Both the position numbers and the translations under genes were made by a program. 64,000 nucleotides of DNA from Planctomycetota bacterium (lineage in GTDB: Bacteria; Planctomycetota; MHYJ01; JACQXL01; JACQZI01): the NCBI GenBank assembly GCA_016207825.1, contig JACQZI010000011.1:49464-113463 (forward strand), given 5' to 3'. Every line of letters starts with the position of its first letter. The first letter of the stretch is position 1. Positions 43,967-53,591 of the stretch are shown here, piece after piece. The notes beneath the pieces were generated by a model that saw only the letters and a list, made by a program, of their open reading frames with translations, did not search any database and was not told the origin of the DNA.

Positions 43967-45484
43967 TTATTTAATCGAATCCTTGATTTCCTGCTTCAGT
44001 CCCTTGAATGTATTGAGCCAGTCCTTGCGCTCCGCCTTCAATGCCGCGACCAGCTTCCCATACTCCTCAGGCTTGTAATAATTCCTCGGCTCGAATTTCT
44101 TCGCGTCCATATCGGGCACCTGCTCCGGCACCTGGTAATGCCAGTCCGGGTCTTCCTTCCACTTGATATCGCCTTTGGCAATATGCTTGATGATATTCGC
44201 CGAATCCACGACACCAATTTTAGCACCCTCCGCGCCGCCGACCTTGCCCGTATTCATGACGTATACCTCGATATCCCCGCGTTTTTTGAGGATATTATAA
44301 AAGATATTGCCTTCATCCTCTTCCGGCCCGATGATGAAGGGATTCGTCCCGACCACGCGCTTTTGTTTTCCCGCCTGTGTCGGGTCGCCGGCCGAGGTCT
44401 CGACCGATTCGCCCAGCATAAAGAAGGCGGCCGCCTGCTCCAGCGACAACTTCGCCACCGGCGGCATAATATCCGCCCGGCGGAAGATAAATACCAGGAT
44501 ATTGGCGTAAGGAATATCTATGGCGTCATCCGTATAACCCATGTCTTTACGCCGGACAATGGCGCGCCCGTTGGAGGTAACCTGGTAGTTGGTAAAATCC
44601 ACCTTGCCGGTCGCTTTATCCACCCAGACATTTTCCAGCACCGCGTGCGGGGCGGTGACCGCCTTGTAAAGGAGCGGGTCCTGCGTGGGCGAAAGGCCCT
44701 CGGTCTTCATGTAGAAATTGTCTTCCGTCCCGATGCAATAGCCGGTGTCTTTGAGGAAGACGACATCGTCTTGGCGGATTTTAACGGTCTCCTCGCCCTT
44801 TAGGAAATGGTGGTGGCAGGTAAGGGTGGTTTTTCCCGTGCCGGAAAGCCCGAAGAGCAAAACGCCTTTGCTTACCAGCTTGCCGTCACTTCCAGTGACG
44901 ATTAATTCCTTGGAGCCGGCGTGGAAACCGAGCCAGCCTTTTTGCTTGGCTATCCACATCCCCAGGCGCAGGAACGATTTCTTCACCTCGCCGGTGTAAT
45001 CCGTTCCGAGGATAAAGGTCTTCTTTAAACCGGCGTGCACCAATACCTTCCGCTCCGGCCATTCCGGGATATCAATGGTGGTCATATCAGGTTTACCCTG
45101 AGCGTTTCCGCCGAAGGGGTTATCCTTGGTTTTTGGGAAGAGCGTCTCGCCCCAGCCGTAGGCAATCCGGGAGAACTCCTTGGTGACGTAATAACGGCAG
45201 CCGAGCGCGATTTCCTTGGACCGGCACATGGTGCGCTCTATCATAATCAGGTCTTTGGTCTTCAAATATTCCATGACCTTGGAGATAGTTTCTTCCTGTT
45301 GGGGGGTGGGCTTATCAAAGATGATTTCGGTGAACTTGGCGCTCCGGGAGTTGATTTTGGTGGTGTAAGAAGCGCTCCCGAATTCGGTGGTGATCTCGTC
45401 CTTCTTGGCGAGTTCGCGCAGTTCCTTTGGGCTTGGATTATTGAGGATGGACTTGGCCTTTATTTCCGTTTCAAAGATGTTCAT
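43967..45484 (-). CDS. pckA: phosphoenolpyruvate carboxykinase (ATP)
   Basis: 505 residues. The kinase-1a loop is FGLSGTGKTTLTCHHH (about 208), preceded by the substrate-binding region GWLGFHAGSKELIV and followed by kinase-2 RQDDVVFLKDTG. It interconverts oxaloacetate + ATP and PEP + CO2 + ADP, the first committed step of gluconeogenesis, which fits growth from acetate-derived carbon. It converges on the ATPase gene and is divergent from the methyltransferase gene. A weak GAGG ribosome site precedes the ATG. Confidence 0.95.
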   Translation of the reverse strand: MNIFETEIKAKSILNNPSPKELRELAKKDEITTEFGSASYTTKINSRSAKFTEIIFDKPTPQQEETISKVMEYLKTKDLIMIERTMCRSKEIALGCRYYVTKEFSRIAYGWGETLFPKTKDNPFGGNAQGKPDMTTIDIPEWPERKVLVHAGLKKTFILGTDYTGEVKKSFLRLGMWIAKQKGWLGFHAGSKELIVTGSDGKLVSKGVLLFGLSGTGKTTLTCHHHFLKGEETVKIRQDDVVFLKDTGYCIGTEDNFYMKTEGLSPTQDPLLYKAVTAPHAVLENVWVDKATGKVDFTNYQVTSNGRAIVRRKDMGYTDDAIDIPYANILVFIFRRADIMPPVAKLSLEQAAAFFMLGESVETSAGDPTQAGKQKRVVGTNPFIIGPEEDEGNIFYNILKKRGDIEVYVMNTGKVGGAEGAKIGVVDSANIIKHIAKGDIKWKEDPDWHYQVPEQVPDMDAKKFEPRNYYKPEEYGKLVAALKAERKDWLNTFKGLKQEIKDSIK

Positions 45485-45623
45485 AATGCCTCTATTCTAT
45501 AGACGTAAGAACTAATAAACTGAAACACTAAAAAACACAAATCAACAAAGATTTATTATAGTTATCATACTCCAAGAGAGCGGGAAGTCAATATATAAAT
45601 AAGTGCTGTTAACAGGATAATTC

Positions 45624-45652
45624 TTGCCTTTCGCCAGAAAGAGTAGTAGTAT
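45624..45652 (+). promoter_or_regulatory. promoter of the methyltransferase gene
   Basis: TTGCCT (45624-45629), 17-bp spacer, TAGTAT (45647-45652). CCTTTCGC (45627-45634) is complementary to GCGAAAGG (45677-45684) beside the ribosome site, but the first arm overlaps the -35 box and is probably not in the mRNA. Confidence 0.5.
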
Positions 45653-45693
45653 ATTTCCTTGTTTGGCAAACCACAAGCGAAAGGAGGAAAGAT

Positions 45694-46374
45694 ATGAAAA
45701 CCAATTATGCCGGGCATGAAAGTGTTTACCGCAAGCATAAGGCAACCGGGAAAGACGGATGGGACGCCGACCCTGTTTCAACCAAAGAAACGCTTGATAC
45801 GATGGAAAAAGCGCTCAAATCCGGCTATCTCCCCAAGAAGGGCCGGATGATAGAGCTGGGCTGTGGAGCCGGAAACGTCGCCTTGTGGCTTGCCGATAAG
45901 GGGTACGAGATTTCCGGGGTAGAGATTTCCTCGACCGCCGTGGAATGGGCCAAGGAAAAGGCCAAGGCGAAGAATATCAAGGCCGATTTCCGCGTCGGGA
46001 ATGTCGTGGATTTAAAGGACTATAAAGATAATACCTTTGATTTCGTCCTGGACGGCCATTGCCTGCATTGCATTATCGGGGATGACCGGAAGCAATTCCT
46101 GAAAAACGCCCTGAGAATCATAAAGCCCAAGGGGGTGTTCTTCGTGGATACCATGTGCGGGGAGATACTGAACGAGGATTTGAAGAAACAATTCGACCCC
46201 AAGACCCGATGTTTAATATTGCCGGACGGCACCGCCCAGCGCTATATCGGATTGGCCGAAGATATCGTCCGGGAAGTCAAAGACGCCGGGTTCAAGGTCC
46301 TGCACCACGAAATCAGCCTGCGCAAATCCAAGGACGATAACGATACGGTCCTGGTCTACGCGGTGAAGGAATAA
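45694..46374 (+). CDS. class I SAM-dependent methyltransferase
   Basis: 226 residues. Motif I is ELGCGAGNVALWLADKG (about 51-67), motif II DFRVGNVVDL and motif III-like FDFVLDGHCLHCI. The substrate is unknown; the DGHCLHCI region with two cysteines is unusual among small-molecule methyltransferases. A very strong AAAGGAGGAAAG ribosome site precedes the ATG. The HEAT gene starts 15 bp downstream, likely co-transcribed. Confidence 0.85.
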   Translation: MKTNYAGHESVYRKHKATGKDGWDADPVSTKETLDTMEKALKSGYLPKKGRMIELGCGAGNVALWLADKGYEISGVEISSTAVEWAKEKAKAKNIKADFRVGNVVDLKDYKDNTFDFVLDGHCLHCIIGDDRKQFLKNALRIIKPKGVFFVDTMCGEILNEDLKKQFDPKTRCLILPDGTAQRYIGLAEDIVREVKDAGFKVLHHEISLRKSKDDNDTVLVYAVKE

Positions 46375-46389
46375 AAAGGAGTAAAAAAC

Positions 46390-47463
46390 ATGCTAAACCC
46401 AGGCAAGAAGATAATATTCCCAACGCTGGTTTTATTTTCCGTGTTTTTCGGGATGCTTATGCGGGCAGAGGCGCAAACTCCGCAAGCCGAAAAGGAGAAG
46501 CGCAGCACGCAAATAAAAGAGCTGACCGAAAGGCTCAAAAGCAAAGACTCCAGGAAAAGAGAGGAAGCCGCCTATTACCTTATGGATATGAAGGCGATTG
46601 AGGCCGCCCCGGAACTCCGGAAGCTTCTGGAAGACGAGGATACCGATGTGCGCGAGACGGTTATCGAGGCGCTGGGAACAATCGGCGACAAGGAATCAAT
46701 TCCGTTAATAAGGAAATTTTTATCCGATAAGGAAGACGGCCTCCGCGCCACGTCCGTGCAGGCCCTGGCGCGGCTTAAGGACAAGGAATCCATTCCGGCA
46801 ATCAGAAAGGCGCTTTCGGATGAATACCCGCCGGTGCGCGTTTACGCGGCGGTCGGGCTGGGCAAATTAGGCGATAAGGACGCGATTCCTTTGATACGAA
46901 AGCTTTTAAGGGATGATAACGATATCGCCTGCGAAGCGGCCATAAGCGTTTTGGCTGATTTCGGCGACCGGGAATCTATCCCGCGTTTCCGCGAGCTTTT
47001 GGACGACCCCTCCGGGCTGGTGCGCGGGTCGGCCGTTGACGCGCTGGCTAAATTCGGCGACAAGGAATCCATTCCCAAGATAAAGAGCCTTCTGGAGAAA
47101 AAAGACATCCCCTCCCGCACCTCCGCCCTGTCCGCGCTCGGGATATTGCAGGACCGCGGTTCGCTGCCGGAGATAAAAAAGGCGCTTTCCGATAAGGAAT
47201 GGACCGTGCGGCTTTCCGCCGCCCAGGCGCTCCTTAAATTCAAGGATAAGGAACTCCTTCCTGTGGTTATAAAAATGTTCGAAGACAAAGACAAGCTCTT
47301 GCGCGGGTGGCTGGCCGTTTACATGGTGGAAGAAGGCGAGACCTCTTCCGTCCCGAAATCCGCCATCGCGGATATCAAAGAGCTTTACAAGACATGGCTG
47401 AGCGAAAGAGGAACCGCGCAGGTCGAAAAGGCATTGAAAGAACTGGGCGCCGCCGATAAATAA
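46390..47463 (+). CDS. exported HEAT-repeat protein
   Basis: 357 residues. A signal peptide (about 1-26, ending RAEAQ) directs export. From about 50 to 340 there are roughly nine HEAT/PBS-type repeats of about 31 residues with the recurring DKESIPLIRKFLSD pattern. These alpha-solenoids usually bind proteins. No catalytic residues are expected. It follows the methyltransferase gene on the same strand and precedes a glycosyltransferase gene. Confidence 0.85.
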   Translation: MLNPGKKIIFPTLVLFSVFFGMLMRAEAQTPQAEKEKRSTQIKELTERLKSKDSRKREEAAYYLMDMKAIEAAPELRKLLEDEDTDVRETVIEALGTIGDKESIPLIRKFLSDKEDGLRATSVQALARLKDKESIPAIRKALSDEYPPVRVYAAVGLGKLGDKDAIPLIRKLLRDDNDIACEAAISVLADFGDRESIPRFRELLDDPSGLVRGSAVDALAKFGDKESIPKIKSLLEKKDIPSRTSALSALGILQDRGSLPEIKKALSDKEWTVRLSAAQALLKFKDKELLPVVIKMFEDKDKLLRGWLAVYMVEEGETSSVPKSAIADIKELYKTWLSERGTAQVEKALKELGAADK

Positions 47464-47505
47464 TTATTTTGATTCGCAATCCGCTTTATGTTTTAATCAA
47501 CAGCC

Positions 47506-48492
47506 ATGAAAGTATTGTTTTTAGGTCGGGGCCATAACCATCCGGCGACCCGTTACCGCATCACGCAGTTTTTGGATTATTTCCGCTTGAACCGGGTGGA
47601 GCCGGTGATTGAGGATTTTCCAGACGGCTTTTTCAAGTGGTGGCGCCTGAGCAAGAAGAAATACGATATCGTCTTCATCCAGAAAAAGCGCGTTTCCGTA
47701 TTCTGGCTGGAGCGTTTTAAGTCGCAGGGCGCCAAGGTCCTGTATGATTTCGACGATGCCGTGATGTTCGCCTCCTCACGCCACGCCACGCCAGATTCTC
47801 CCAAGAGAATGAAAGCGTTTGTCAAGATGGTCAAGGCAAGCGACGGCATCATCGCCGGGAATCCGTATTTGAAAGAGCAGGCCGAGCAGTATAACAAGAA
47901 AGCCTGGATTATCCCGACCTCAATGGATACGGAAAAATACCCGATAGCCCGGCACGGGACCAAAGACCCGGCAACCCCGGTAATCCTCGGCTGGATAGGC
48001 GGGGGAAAGTCGCTGGTATTTCTTCAGGCGCTTTTGCCTGCCCTGGAAGAGTTGGCGGGCAAGTTTAACATACAGCTAAAGATAGTCTGCAACGCGTTCT
48101 TTGATTCGGATAAGATAAAGATTATCAAAAAGCAGTGGAAAGAAGAGCACGAGATTTTGGACGTCCTAACGTTTGACATCGGTTTGGCGCCGCTGCCGGA
48201 TGACCCATGGAGCAAAGGCAAATGCGCCGCGAAGTTATTGCAATACATGGCGGGCGGGATTCCATCGGTCGCCTCTCCGGTCGGCGTCCATACGGAGATA
48301 ATACAGGAAGGCGTCAACGGGCTCCTGGCAACAACGCCGGAAGAATGGAAGGCGAAGCTTGAGCGGTTGATAGCCGACGCCAAGTTGCGTGAATCCTGCG
48401 GGCTTGAAGCGAGGAAGACGGTGGAGGAAAGATATTCTGTAAAATCGAGCGCGCCGAAACTGATAAATATATTTAAAGAAATCGTTAAATAA
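47506..48492 (+). CDS. glycosyltransferase, GT4-like (GT-B fold)
   Basis: 328 residues. It has the N-terminal GRGHNHPATRYRI loop, a middle LYDFDDAVMF segment and a C-terminal domain with LGWIGGGKS, FDIGLAPLPDDPWSKGKCAAK and GGIPSVASPVG, the nucleotide-sugar-binding pattern of GT-B enzymes. It is shorter than many GT4 proteins. It should add a sugar in surface polysaccharide or glycolipid synthesis; the substrate is unknown. A GTCCCGAC palindrome (48499-48521) lies after its stop. Confidence 0.85.
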   Translation: MKVLFLGRGHNHPATRYRITQFLDYFRLNRVEPVIEDFPDGFFKWWRLSKKKYDIVFIQKKRVSVFWLERFKSQGAKVLYDFDDAVMFASSRHATPDSPKRMKAFVKMVKASDGIIAGNPYLKEQAEQYNKKAWIIPTSMDTEKYPIARHGTKDPATPVILGWIGGGKSLVFLQALLPALEELAGKFNIQLKIVCNAFFDSDKIKIIKKQWKEEHEILDVLTFDIGLAPLPDDPWSKGKCAAKLLQYMAGGIPSVASPVGVHTEIIQEGVNGLLATTPEEWKAKLERLIADAKLRESCGLEARKTVEERYSVKSSAPKLINIFKEIVK

Positions 48493-48498
48493 TGACTT

Positions 48499-48521
48499 GT
48501 CCCGACGCTGCCGGTCGGGAC
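48499..48521. repeat. short palindromic element
   Basis: GTCCCGAC, loop GCTGCCG, GTCGGGAC, between a glycosyltransferase gene and the large lipoprotein gene. No T-run. Confidence 0.65.
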
Positions 48522-48606
48522 GCCTGGATAATAATGAACGTATCCCTCTTTGCTATGCTCAGAGGGGCGCTTGAATGATGATTTTAGTAGAAGCGGAGGC
48601 TGTATT

Positions 48607-51600
48607 ATGAAAAAACTAAACGAAGTATTATTGGTAACTTTCACAACGGCTTGTTTGATGTTAACCGCCTGCGATTCGAAGCAAGGGGAAAGCCGCGCGC
48701 CGGATAAGGGACAGACAGGCAAAGCACCTGATAAGGTGGAGCCGATTCCTTATTCGGATTCGTTCCTGATAGATAATCCGCCCATCACGCGCGCGGTGGA
48801 GGGAAATCCGTTGAAATATGCCGCCCAAAGGATAGACCTTGATTTGGACAGTTTCGAACTGCCCCGCCCTTACGAAGGCCTTTACCGTTTGGCATGCCGC
48901 TTCCCGATTATTGATGCGGTGGCGAACCGCCCGCTTTATATGAAGCAATGGGCCGAGGATACGACCGAGCAAATTAATAAATTCCATAAAGAAAAGGGAT
49001 TGGGAGCAATTCCTTTTGCCATCAGTGTGCTTCGGGAAACAGACCAGTTCCCGATGAAGGATTACGGCCCGGACGAAAAAGCAATGAAGGCACTAAAAGA
49101 AGATTTAAGCAAATCGAACTTCACGCCGAAGTATCAGGAAATATTGCTGAATCTATACGGCGGCTATTCGATTGCCCAGCAAATGGTGAAGGCAGCCAAA
49201 GGCAATCTTTCCGAAGACGACCTGAAATTCTTTTACGCCAATCCCGGCTATTTTCTTGCCCCGGACGGAAAGAGGATGCCCTCTGTCACGGGAAATGTGG
49301 ACACGCACTTTATGTTTATCGAGCGTGCCCGGAAAGTTGGGTATGAATATATTTTCGCCGCGGCAATGATACTGGCCGATGCCTCTTCCGGATATGTTAA
49401 TGCGACAAAGGGATTCAAACAAGCCGATTACTTCACCGACCCGGATAAAGCCAATGAAACTTTTAACTGCGGGGATATGGTCATCACCGGATTCGGGGAT
49501 GATGAGCATAAAAACACTGCGTCATTCTTAATAGACTTGGGCGGGAATGATACTTACACGAATAATGCCGGCGGTTCCTTCGGGACCAAAGGTGATGTCG
49601 CCGTATGCCTCGACCATTCGGGAGACGATTATTACAAAGCGCCGGATAAAAGCTATGTCCAGGGATTCGGGTTTTTGGGAGTGGGATATTTAATCGACCT
49701 TGCCGGGAACGACAAATACTATGCCAAACACTTCTCGCAGGGCGTCGGAATCATCGGGGTCGGTGCGATATATGATGTAACAGGCGATGATATCTACGAC
49801 GCGCATGCCGTCTGCCAGGGCGCGGGGATAATCGGCGTGGGGATGATTCTTGATACGTCCGGGAATGATTTATACGATTGCGCGACAAACGGGCAGGGCT
49901 CGGCAACGACCTTGGGGCTGGGCGTTTTATCCGACCTTGAAGGGAATGACAAATACCAGTTAGCGCTGGATAAGAATAAAGATAATCTCGGCGTAGGCCC
50001 GCTCCCCGGATACGGGCAGGGAGGGGCGCTTTCCTTCCGCCCCTGGCCGCCGACAAAGAAATTCACGCCCTACGGCGGCATCGGGATTCTGACCGACGGC
50101 GCCGGGAACGATACCTATCAAACCGCGGGCTGGTGCGACCAGGGCGGGAGTTATATTATGTCTCTTGGCGCGCTGGTTGATTATGCCGGTAACGACAATT
50201 ACACCAACGGCCGCGGCGGCGGGAGCTCCATCCATATCACCAACGCGATTATCATAGATAAAGACGGGGATGATGTTTACAACACCAATTTCCTGGGGTT
50301 CGGCTCGGGCAGCGACCGCTCGCCGGGAATCTTTATCGATTACCGCGGGAACGATACTTATAATAAAGACAAAGATTGCGTCATGTCTTACGGCGCGGGC
50401 TGTAAGCCTTTAGGGTTTTCCCTGTTTATCGATTACGAAGGCGTGGATACCTATCACTGCAAATATCCAGCATTGCCGACCGACCATCCGGGCGAGAGTT
50501 TCGGCGGCATTTCTCCGGAATCTGATTGCCGCGCCTGGCCGTATTCCATCTTCCTGGATTTGGGCGGGAAGGATAATTACCAGATACCGCTTAGAGAAAA
50601 CGATACGGAAAGATTCAGTTACGGACACGGAATACACTTGGATACCACATGGCCCGACGGAGATGTCATCGGCAAGATTACCAATCCCCTGCCGCCATAC
50701 GGCGATTATAAGCTTCCGCAAACCGTAAATAACGAATATATCAAGCTCCTGCAGAATCCGGATTTATTCAGCCGGTTTCAGGCAATCGGGCAGATTTCCA
50801 ATGCCGGGCCAGAAATCATCCCGCAACTGGTCGAATCAATCGTCAACTCTACCCACCGACAGTTTAACCGCGACATCATGGAGTGCATACATTATTATTT
50901 GACGCGTGATAAGATTAGCGGAAAAGAATCCGCGCAGCTGGTTCCTTTGCTGAAAGCGGCGGATGCGGAAGTGCGGATAATCATCGCGCACGATTTGGGA
51001 TTGTGGGGTTTTAAGAACGCCATCCCGGCGCTTCTTGAGACCTTGGAAAAAGATTCCGAGGGACAGGTGCGCCGGTTTGCCTTGGCCGGCTTGTTATTAC
51101 TTGATGCGCGCGAGGCATTGCCGCTAGTCCGCAAACTCCTTGCAACAGATTCCACGGCTGATGTCCGGCGCGTGGCGATAGGATACCTCGACAAGCTTGA
51201 CCGGGAAAACTCAATTGACTTAATCCTGAAAGCAATGGAAACGGATTCCAGTCCGATAGTGCGGGGAACCGCGGCAGAGGTTTTCGTCAATTACCGGGAT
51301 GAACGCGCCAAAGGTGTTTTAGAACGTGCCGTTAAATCAGATGATGTCTACCTCCGGCGCGCGGCGGCCAAGGGGCTGGCCAATTTCGGGAACTTCGCGG
51401 CGCTGGAAATCCTGATAGATTCGATGGACTTCCGCTCCATAGATACTTCAGGCAATTACGGCGAGAACGTGCCGGCTTATATCGCGCGGTATACCGGGGT
51501 GAATACGCCGGGGGACGGCAGCCCTTACGACCCGGCGGCGTGGAAGAAATGGCTGAAGGAAAATAAGGATAAAATAGACATCAGGAAGAATGCCGATGCC

Positions 51601-51987
51601 TATCTTGATTTCGCTTTGGTTACGGAAAACAGTGCCAATCTTTCGGACGAAGAGAAAATCCGTCAGTATGAAGAATTCCTGGCGAAATTCCCGGGTTATA
51701 TCCCGGCCAGAGAGGTTTTAGGGAATCTCTTGAACGGAGTCGCCTGGAACATGGTCACGGCGGATAAATCAACCCCGGCGTTTAATGCCGAACTGGGATT
51801 AAAATACGCGATAAGGGCGGTTGAATTAAATCCGATTCCGATGATTATCGATACGCTGGCCGAGGCATACGAAGCCAACGGGCAGATAGACGACGCGATA
51901 GAGATCTGCGAAGAGCAATTGAAGAAAACCCCGGAGGAGGCGATGTTTAAAGAAAGGTTTGAGCGTTACAGGAAAATGAAAGAATAG
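48607..51987 (+). CDS. very large lipoprotein with DxxGNDxY repeats, HEAT repeats and a TPR-like end
   Basis: 1126 residues from the ATG at 48607, preceded by GGAGG; an in-frame ATG 57 bp upstream lacks a ribosome site. The lipobox is LMLTAC (Cys at about 22). About 300 residues of unknown alpha/beta sequence follow. Then twelve units of 25-45 residues each start with D-x-x-G-N/D-D-x-Y (for example DLAGNDKY, DTSGNDLY, DYRGNDTY) and contain GVG-like turns. These recall RTX-type calcium-binding beta-rolls, although the spacing is longer. HEAT-like repeats (about 720-920) and a TPR-like tail end the protein. It is probably an outer-surface or periplasmic scaffold; function unknown. Confidence 0.8.
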   Translation: MKKLNEVLLVTFTTACLMLTACDSKQGESRAPDKGQTGKAPDKVEPIPYSDSFLIDNPPITRAVEGNPLKYAAQRIDLDLDSFELPRPYEGLYRLACRFPIIDAVANRPLYMKQWAEDTTEQINKFHKEKGLGAIPFAISVLRETDQFPMKDYGPDEKAMKALKEDLSKSNFTPKYQEILLNLYGGYSIAQQMVKAAKGNLSEDDLKFFYANPGYFLAPDGKRMPSVTGNVDTHFMFIERARKVGYEYIFAAAMILADASSGYVNATKGFKQADYFTDPDKANETFNCGDMVITGFGDDEHKNTASFLIDLGGNDTYTNNAGGSFGTKGDVAVCLDHSGDDYYKAPDKSYVQGFGFLGVGYLIDLAGNDKYYAKHFSQGVGIIGVGAIYDVTGDDIYDAHAVCQGAGIIGVGMILDTSGNDLYDCATNGQGSATTLGLGVLSDLEGNDKYQLALDKNKDNLGVGPLPGYGQGGALSFRPWPPTKKFTPYGGIGILTDGAGNDTYQTAGWCDQGGSYIMSLGALVDYAGNDNYTNGRGGGSSIHITNAIIIDKDGDDVYNTNFLGFGSGSDRSPGIFIDYRGNDTYNKDKDCVMSYGAGCKPLGFSLFIDYEGVDTYHCKYPALPTDHPGESFGGISPESDCRAWPYSIFLDLGGKDNYQIPLRENDTERFSYGHGIHLDTTWPDGDVIGKITNPLPPYGDYKLPQTVNNEYIKLLQNPDLFSRFQAIGQISNAGPEIIPQLVESIVNSTHRQFNRDIMECIHYYLTRDKISGKESAQLVPLLKAADAEVRIIIAHDLGLWGFKNAIPALLETLEKDSEGQVRRFALAGLLLLDAREALPLVRKLLATDSTADVRRVAIGYLDKLDRENSIDLILKAMETDSSPIVRGTAAEVFVNYRDERAKGVLERAVKSDDVYLRRAAAKGLANFGNFAALEILIDSMDFRSIDTSGNYGENVPAYIARYTGVNTPGDGSPYDPAAWKKWLKENKDKIDIRKNADAYLDFALVTENSANLSDEEKIRQYEEFLAKFPGYIPAREVLGNLLNGVAWNMVTADKSTPAFNAELGLKYAIRAVELNPIPMIIDTLAEAYEANGQIDDAIEICEEQLKKTPEEAMFKERFERYRKMKE

Positions 51988-51993
51988 AAAGCC

Positions 51994-53469
51994 ATGCCGA
52001 AAATAAGCGTTGTCATTGCCGCGTATAATAACGGCAAATTCCTGCCGGAGGTTCTGGAATCCATCTTTAGCCAAACGGAGAAGAACTTTGAAATTATCGT
52101 GGTGGATGACGCCTCCGAGGATAATACGCAGGAAATAATGCAGCAATACCGCAACCGGGTGGTTTATGTCCGCCTGGCAGCCAACGGCGGCTCGGCCATT
52201 GCCTGGAACAAGGCGATAGAATTAGCCAAGGGGGAATATATCGTGCTGGCTGCGGCGGATGATGTCTGGATGCCTGACAGATTGGAACTGCAGGCGAAAG
52301 TGCTGGATGAAAAGCCGGAGATCAGCCTGGTTTACGGCAAATGCATTACGGTGGATGAAAAAGGGAATCCGCTGAAGGAAGATATTATCCATAAAACGCA
52401 TCCCGCGGGAAAAGTATTTCTGGAGCTGTTCAGCCGGGATAACTTTATGCCCGCCTCGACGGTGATGTTCAGGAAAGCGCTTCTGGCAAAATCAGGCATG
52501 CTGGACAGCGCGTTCAGGCTCTGCCAGGATTACGATTTCTATATGCGCCTGGCGCGGTATAGCGAGGCTGCTTTTGTGGACAAGGTTCTGGTCAAATACC
52601 GGAAACACGCCGGCTCGGTCACCACCGGCAAGCGCCATAACGCCTTTGCCTTCCAACGCAAGGTGATAGACAAAATCTGGAACCTCTATAAAGCGGATAT
52701 AGAATCCGGCATAACCGAAGGGCTTTACCACAAAAGATTGGTTAAGCAGTCCTTAAAAGAAGGACGATATTATTTAAGGCGCAAGGAAAAATCACTCGCC
52801 CGCGAAAGCCTGCGGGAAGGGTTTAAATACAGCCTTTTTAACTTAAGCTTATTGTTCCAGTATTTAAGGACAATGAAAACAATCGAAAGAATCGGCAAGC
52901 GCATCAGGAAATTCAACCTAAAACTGGCGTTCCTTTTCCTGATAATCGTCTCGCTCATTTACCTGGCAATCAAACTGCCCGAGCCGGAATATTTATTGCC
53001 GTTTTATATCGGCGGGCTGGCGCTGGTTATCTTCGGGGAAATCGTGCGCGTCTGGGCGACCGGCCACTTGGAAAAGAATAAATCGCTGACCACGAGCGGT
53101 CCTTACGGCTATGTCAAAAACCCGATGTACGTGGGCTCATTCATCATCATGCTCGGCTTTAATGCCATGGCGTTTAATCCTTATATACATTATATATTGG
53201 CGCTTGAGTTATTGTCGTTCGTTTTCTATTATGTCCCTGTCAAGCGCAAGACCGAAAGCCCGCGGCTGGTGGAAAAGTTCGGAGAGGCTTATCTTGATTA
53301 CGATAAAAAAGTGCCGGATTACATCCCGCGCCGTTTCAGCGCGTATCAGGGGGAGAATTCGGAAAAGAAATGGACCAGGGCGGTATTTTCCGAGAACAAT
53401 GAGCTGCACGTCGGCTTTATGGTGCTTCTCGGCGCGATTGCCGTAACACTGCGGTTTTGGATTCATTAA
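51994..53469 (+). CDS. fusion: GT2 glycosyltransferase + isoprenylcysteine/phospholipid methyltransferase-like membrane domain
   Basis: 491 residues. Residues 1-220 are a GT-A fold GT2 enzyme (ISVVIAAYNNGKFL, VVDDASEDNT, AAADDVW as the DxD region). From about 300 the chain has three to four hydrophobic segments and an ICMT/PEMT signature (GPYGYVKNPMYVGSF, then EKFGEAYLDYDKKVPDYIP), enzymes that methylate lipids or prenyl-cysteine with SAM. The fused module suggests sequential glycosylation and methylation of a lipid-linked product. The gene begins 6 bp after the large lipoprotein gene. A similar stand-alone methyltransferase is at 54224-54886. Confidence 0.85.
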   Translation: MPKISVVIAAYNNGKFLPEVLESIFSQTEKNFEIIVVDDASEDNTQEIMQQYRNRVVYVRLAANGGSAIAWNKAIELAKGEYIVLAAADDVWMPDRLELQAKVLDEKPEISLVYGKCITVDEKGNPLKEDIIHKTHPAGKVFLELFSRDNFMPASTVMFRKALLAKSGMLDSAFRLCQDYDFYMRLARYSEAAFVDKVLVKYRKHAGSVTTGKRHNAFAFQRKVIDKIWNLYKADIESGITEGLYHKRLVKQSLKEGRYYLRRKEKSLARESLREGFKYSLFNLSLLFQYLRTMKTIERIGKRIRKFNLKLAFLFLIIVSLIYLAIKLPEPEYLLPFYIGGLALVIFGEIVRVWATGHLEKNKSLTTSGPYGYVKNPMYVGSFIIMLGFNAMAFNPYIHYILALELLSFVFYYVPVKRKTESPRLVEKFGEAYLDYDKKVPDYIPRRFSAYQGENSEKKWTRAVFSENNELHVGFMVLLGAIAVTLRFWIH

Positions 53470-53591
53470 TAAAATAAGTAAGCAGATTGAGCGGATAACA
53501 ATTCATTTGTAATATAAAACGATTTGTTAATTCTTATATAAAAGTTAAGTGAATTAATTCGAATTATCCGTTAATCCGTGTACAGTATAAG

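Noticed and set aside
45627..45684. A leader switch that hides the ribosome site of the methyltransferase gene.
   Set aside because: The 8-bp complementary arm at 45627 overlaps the -35 box, so it would not be in the transcript.
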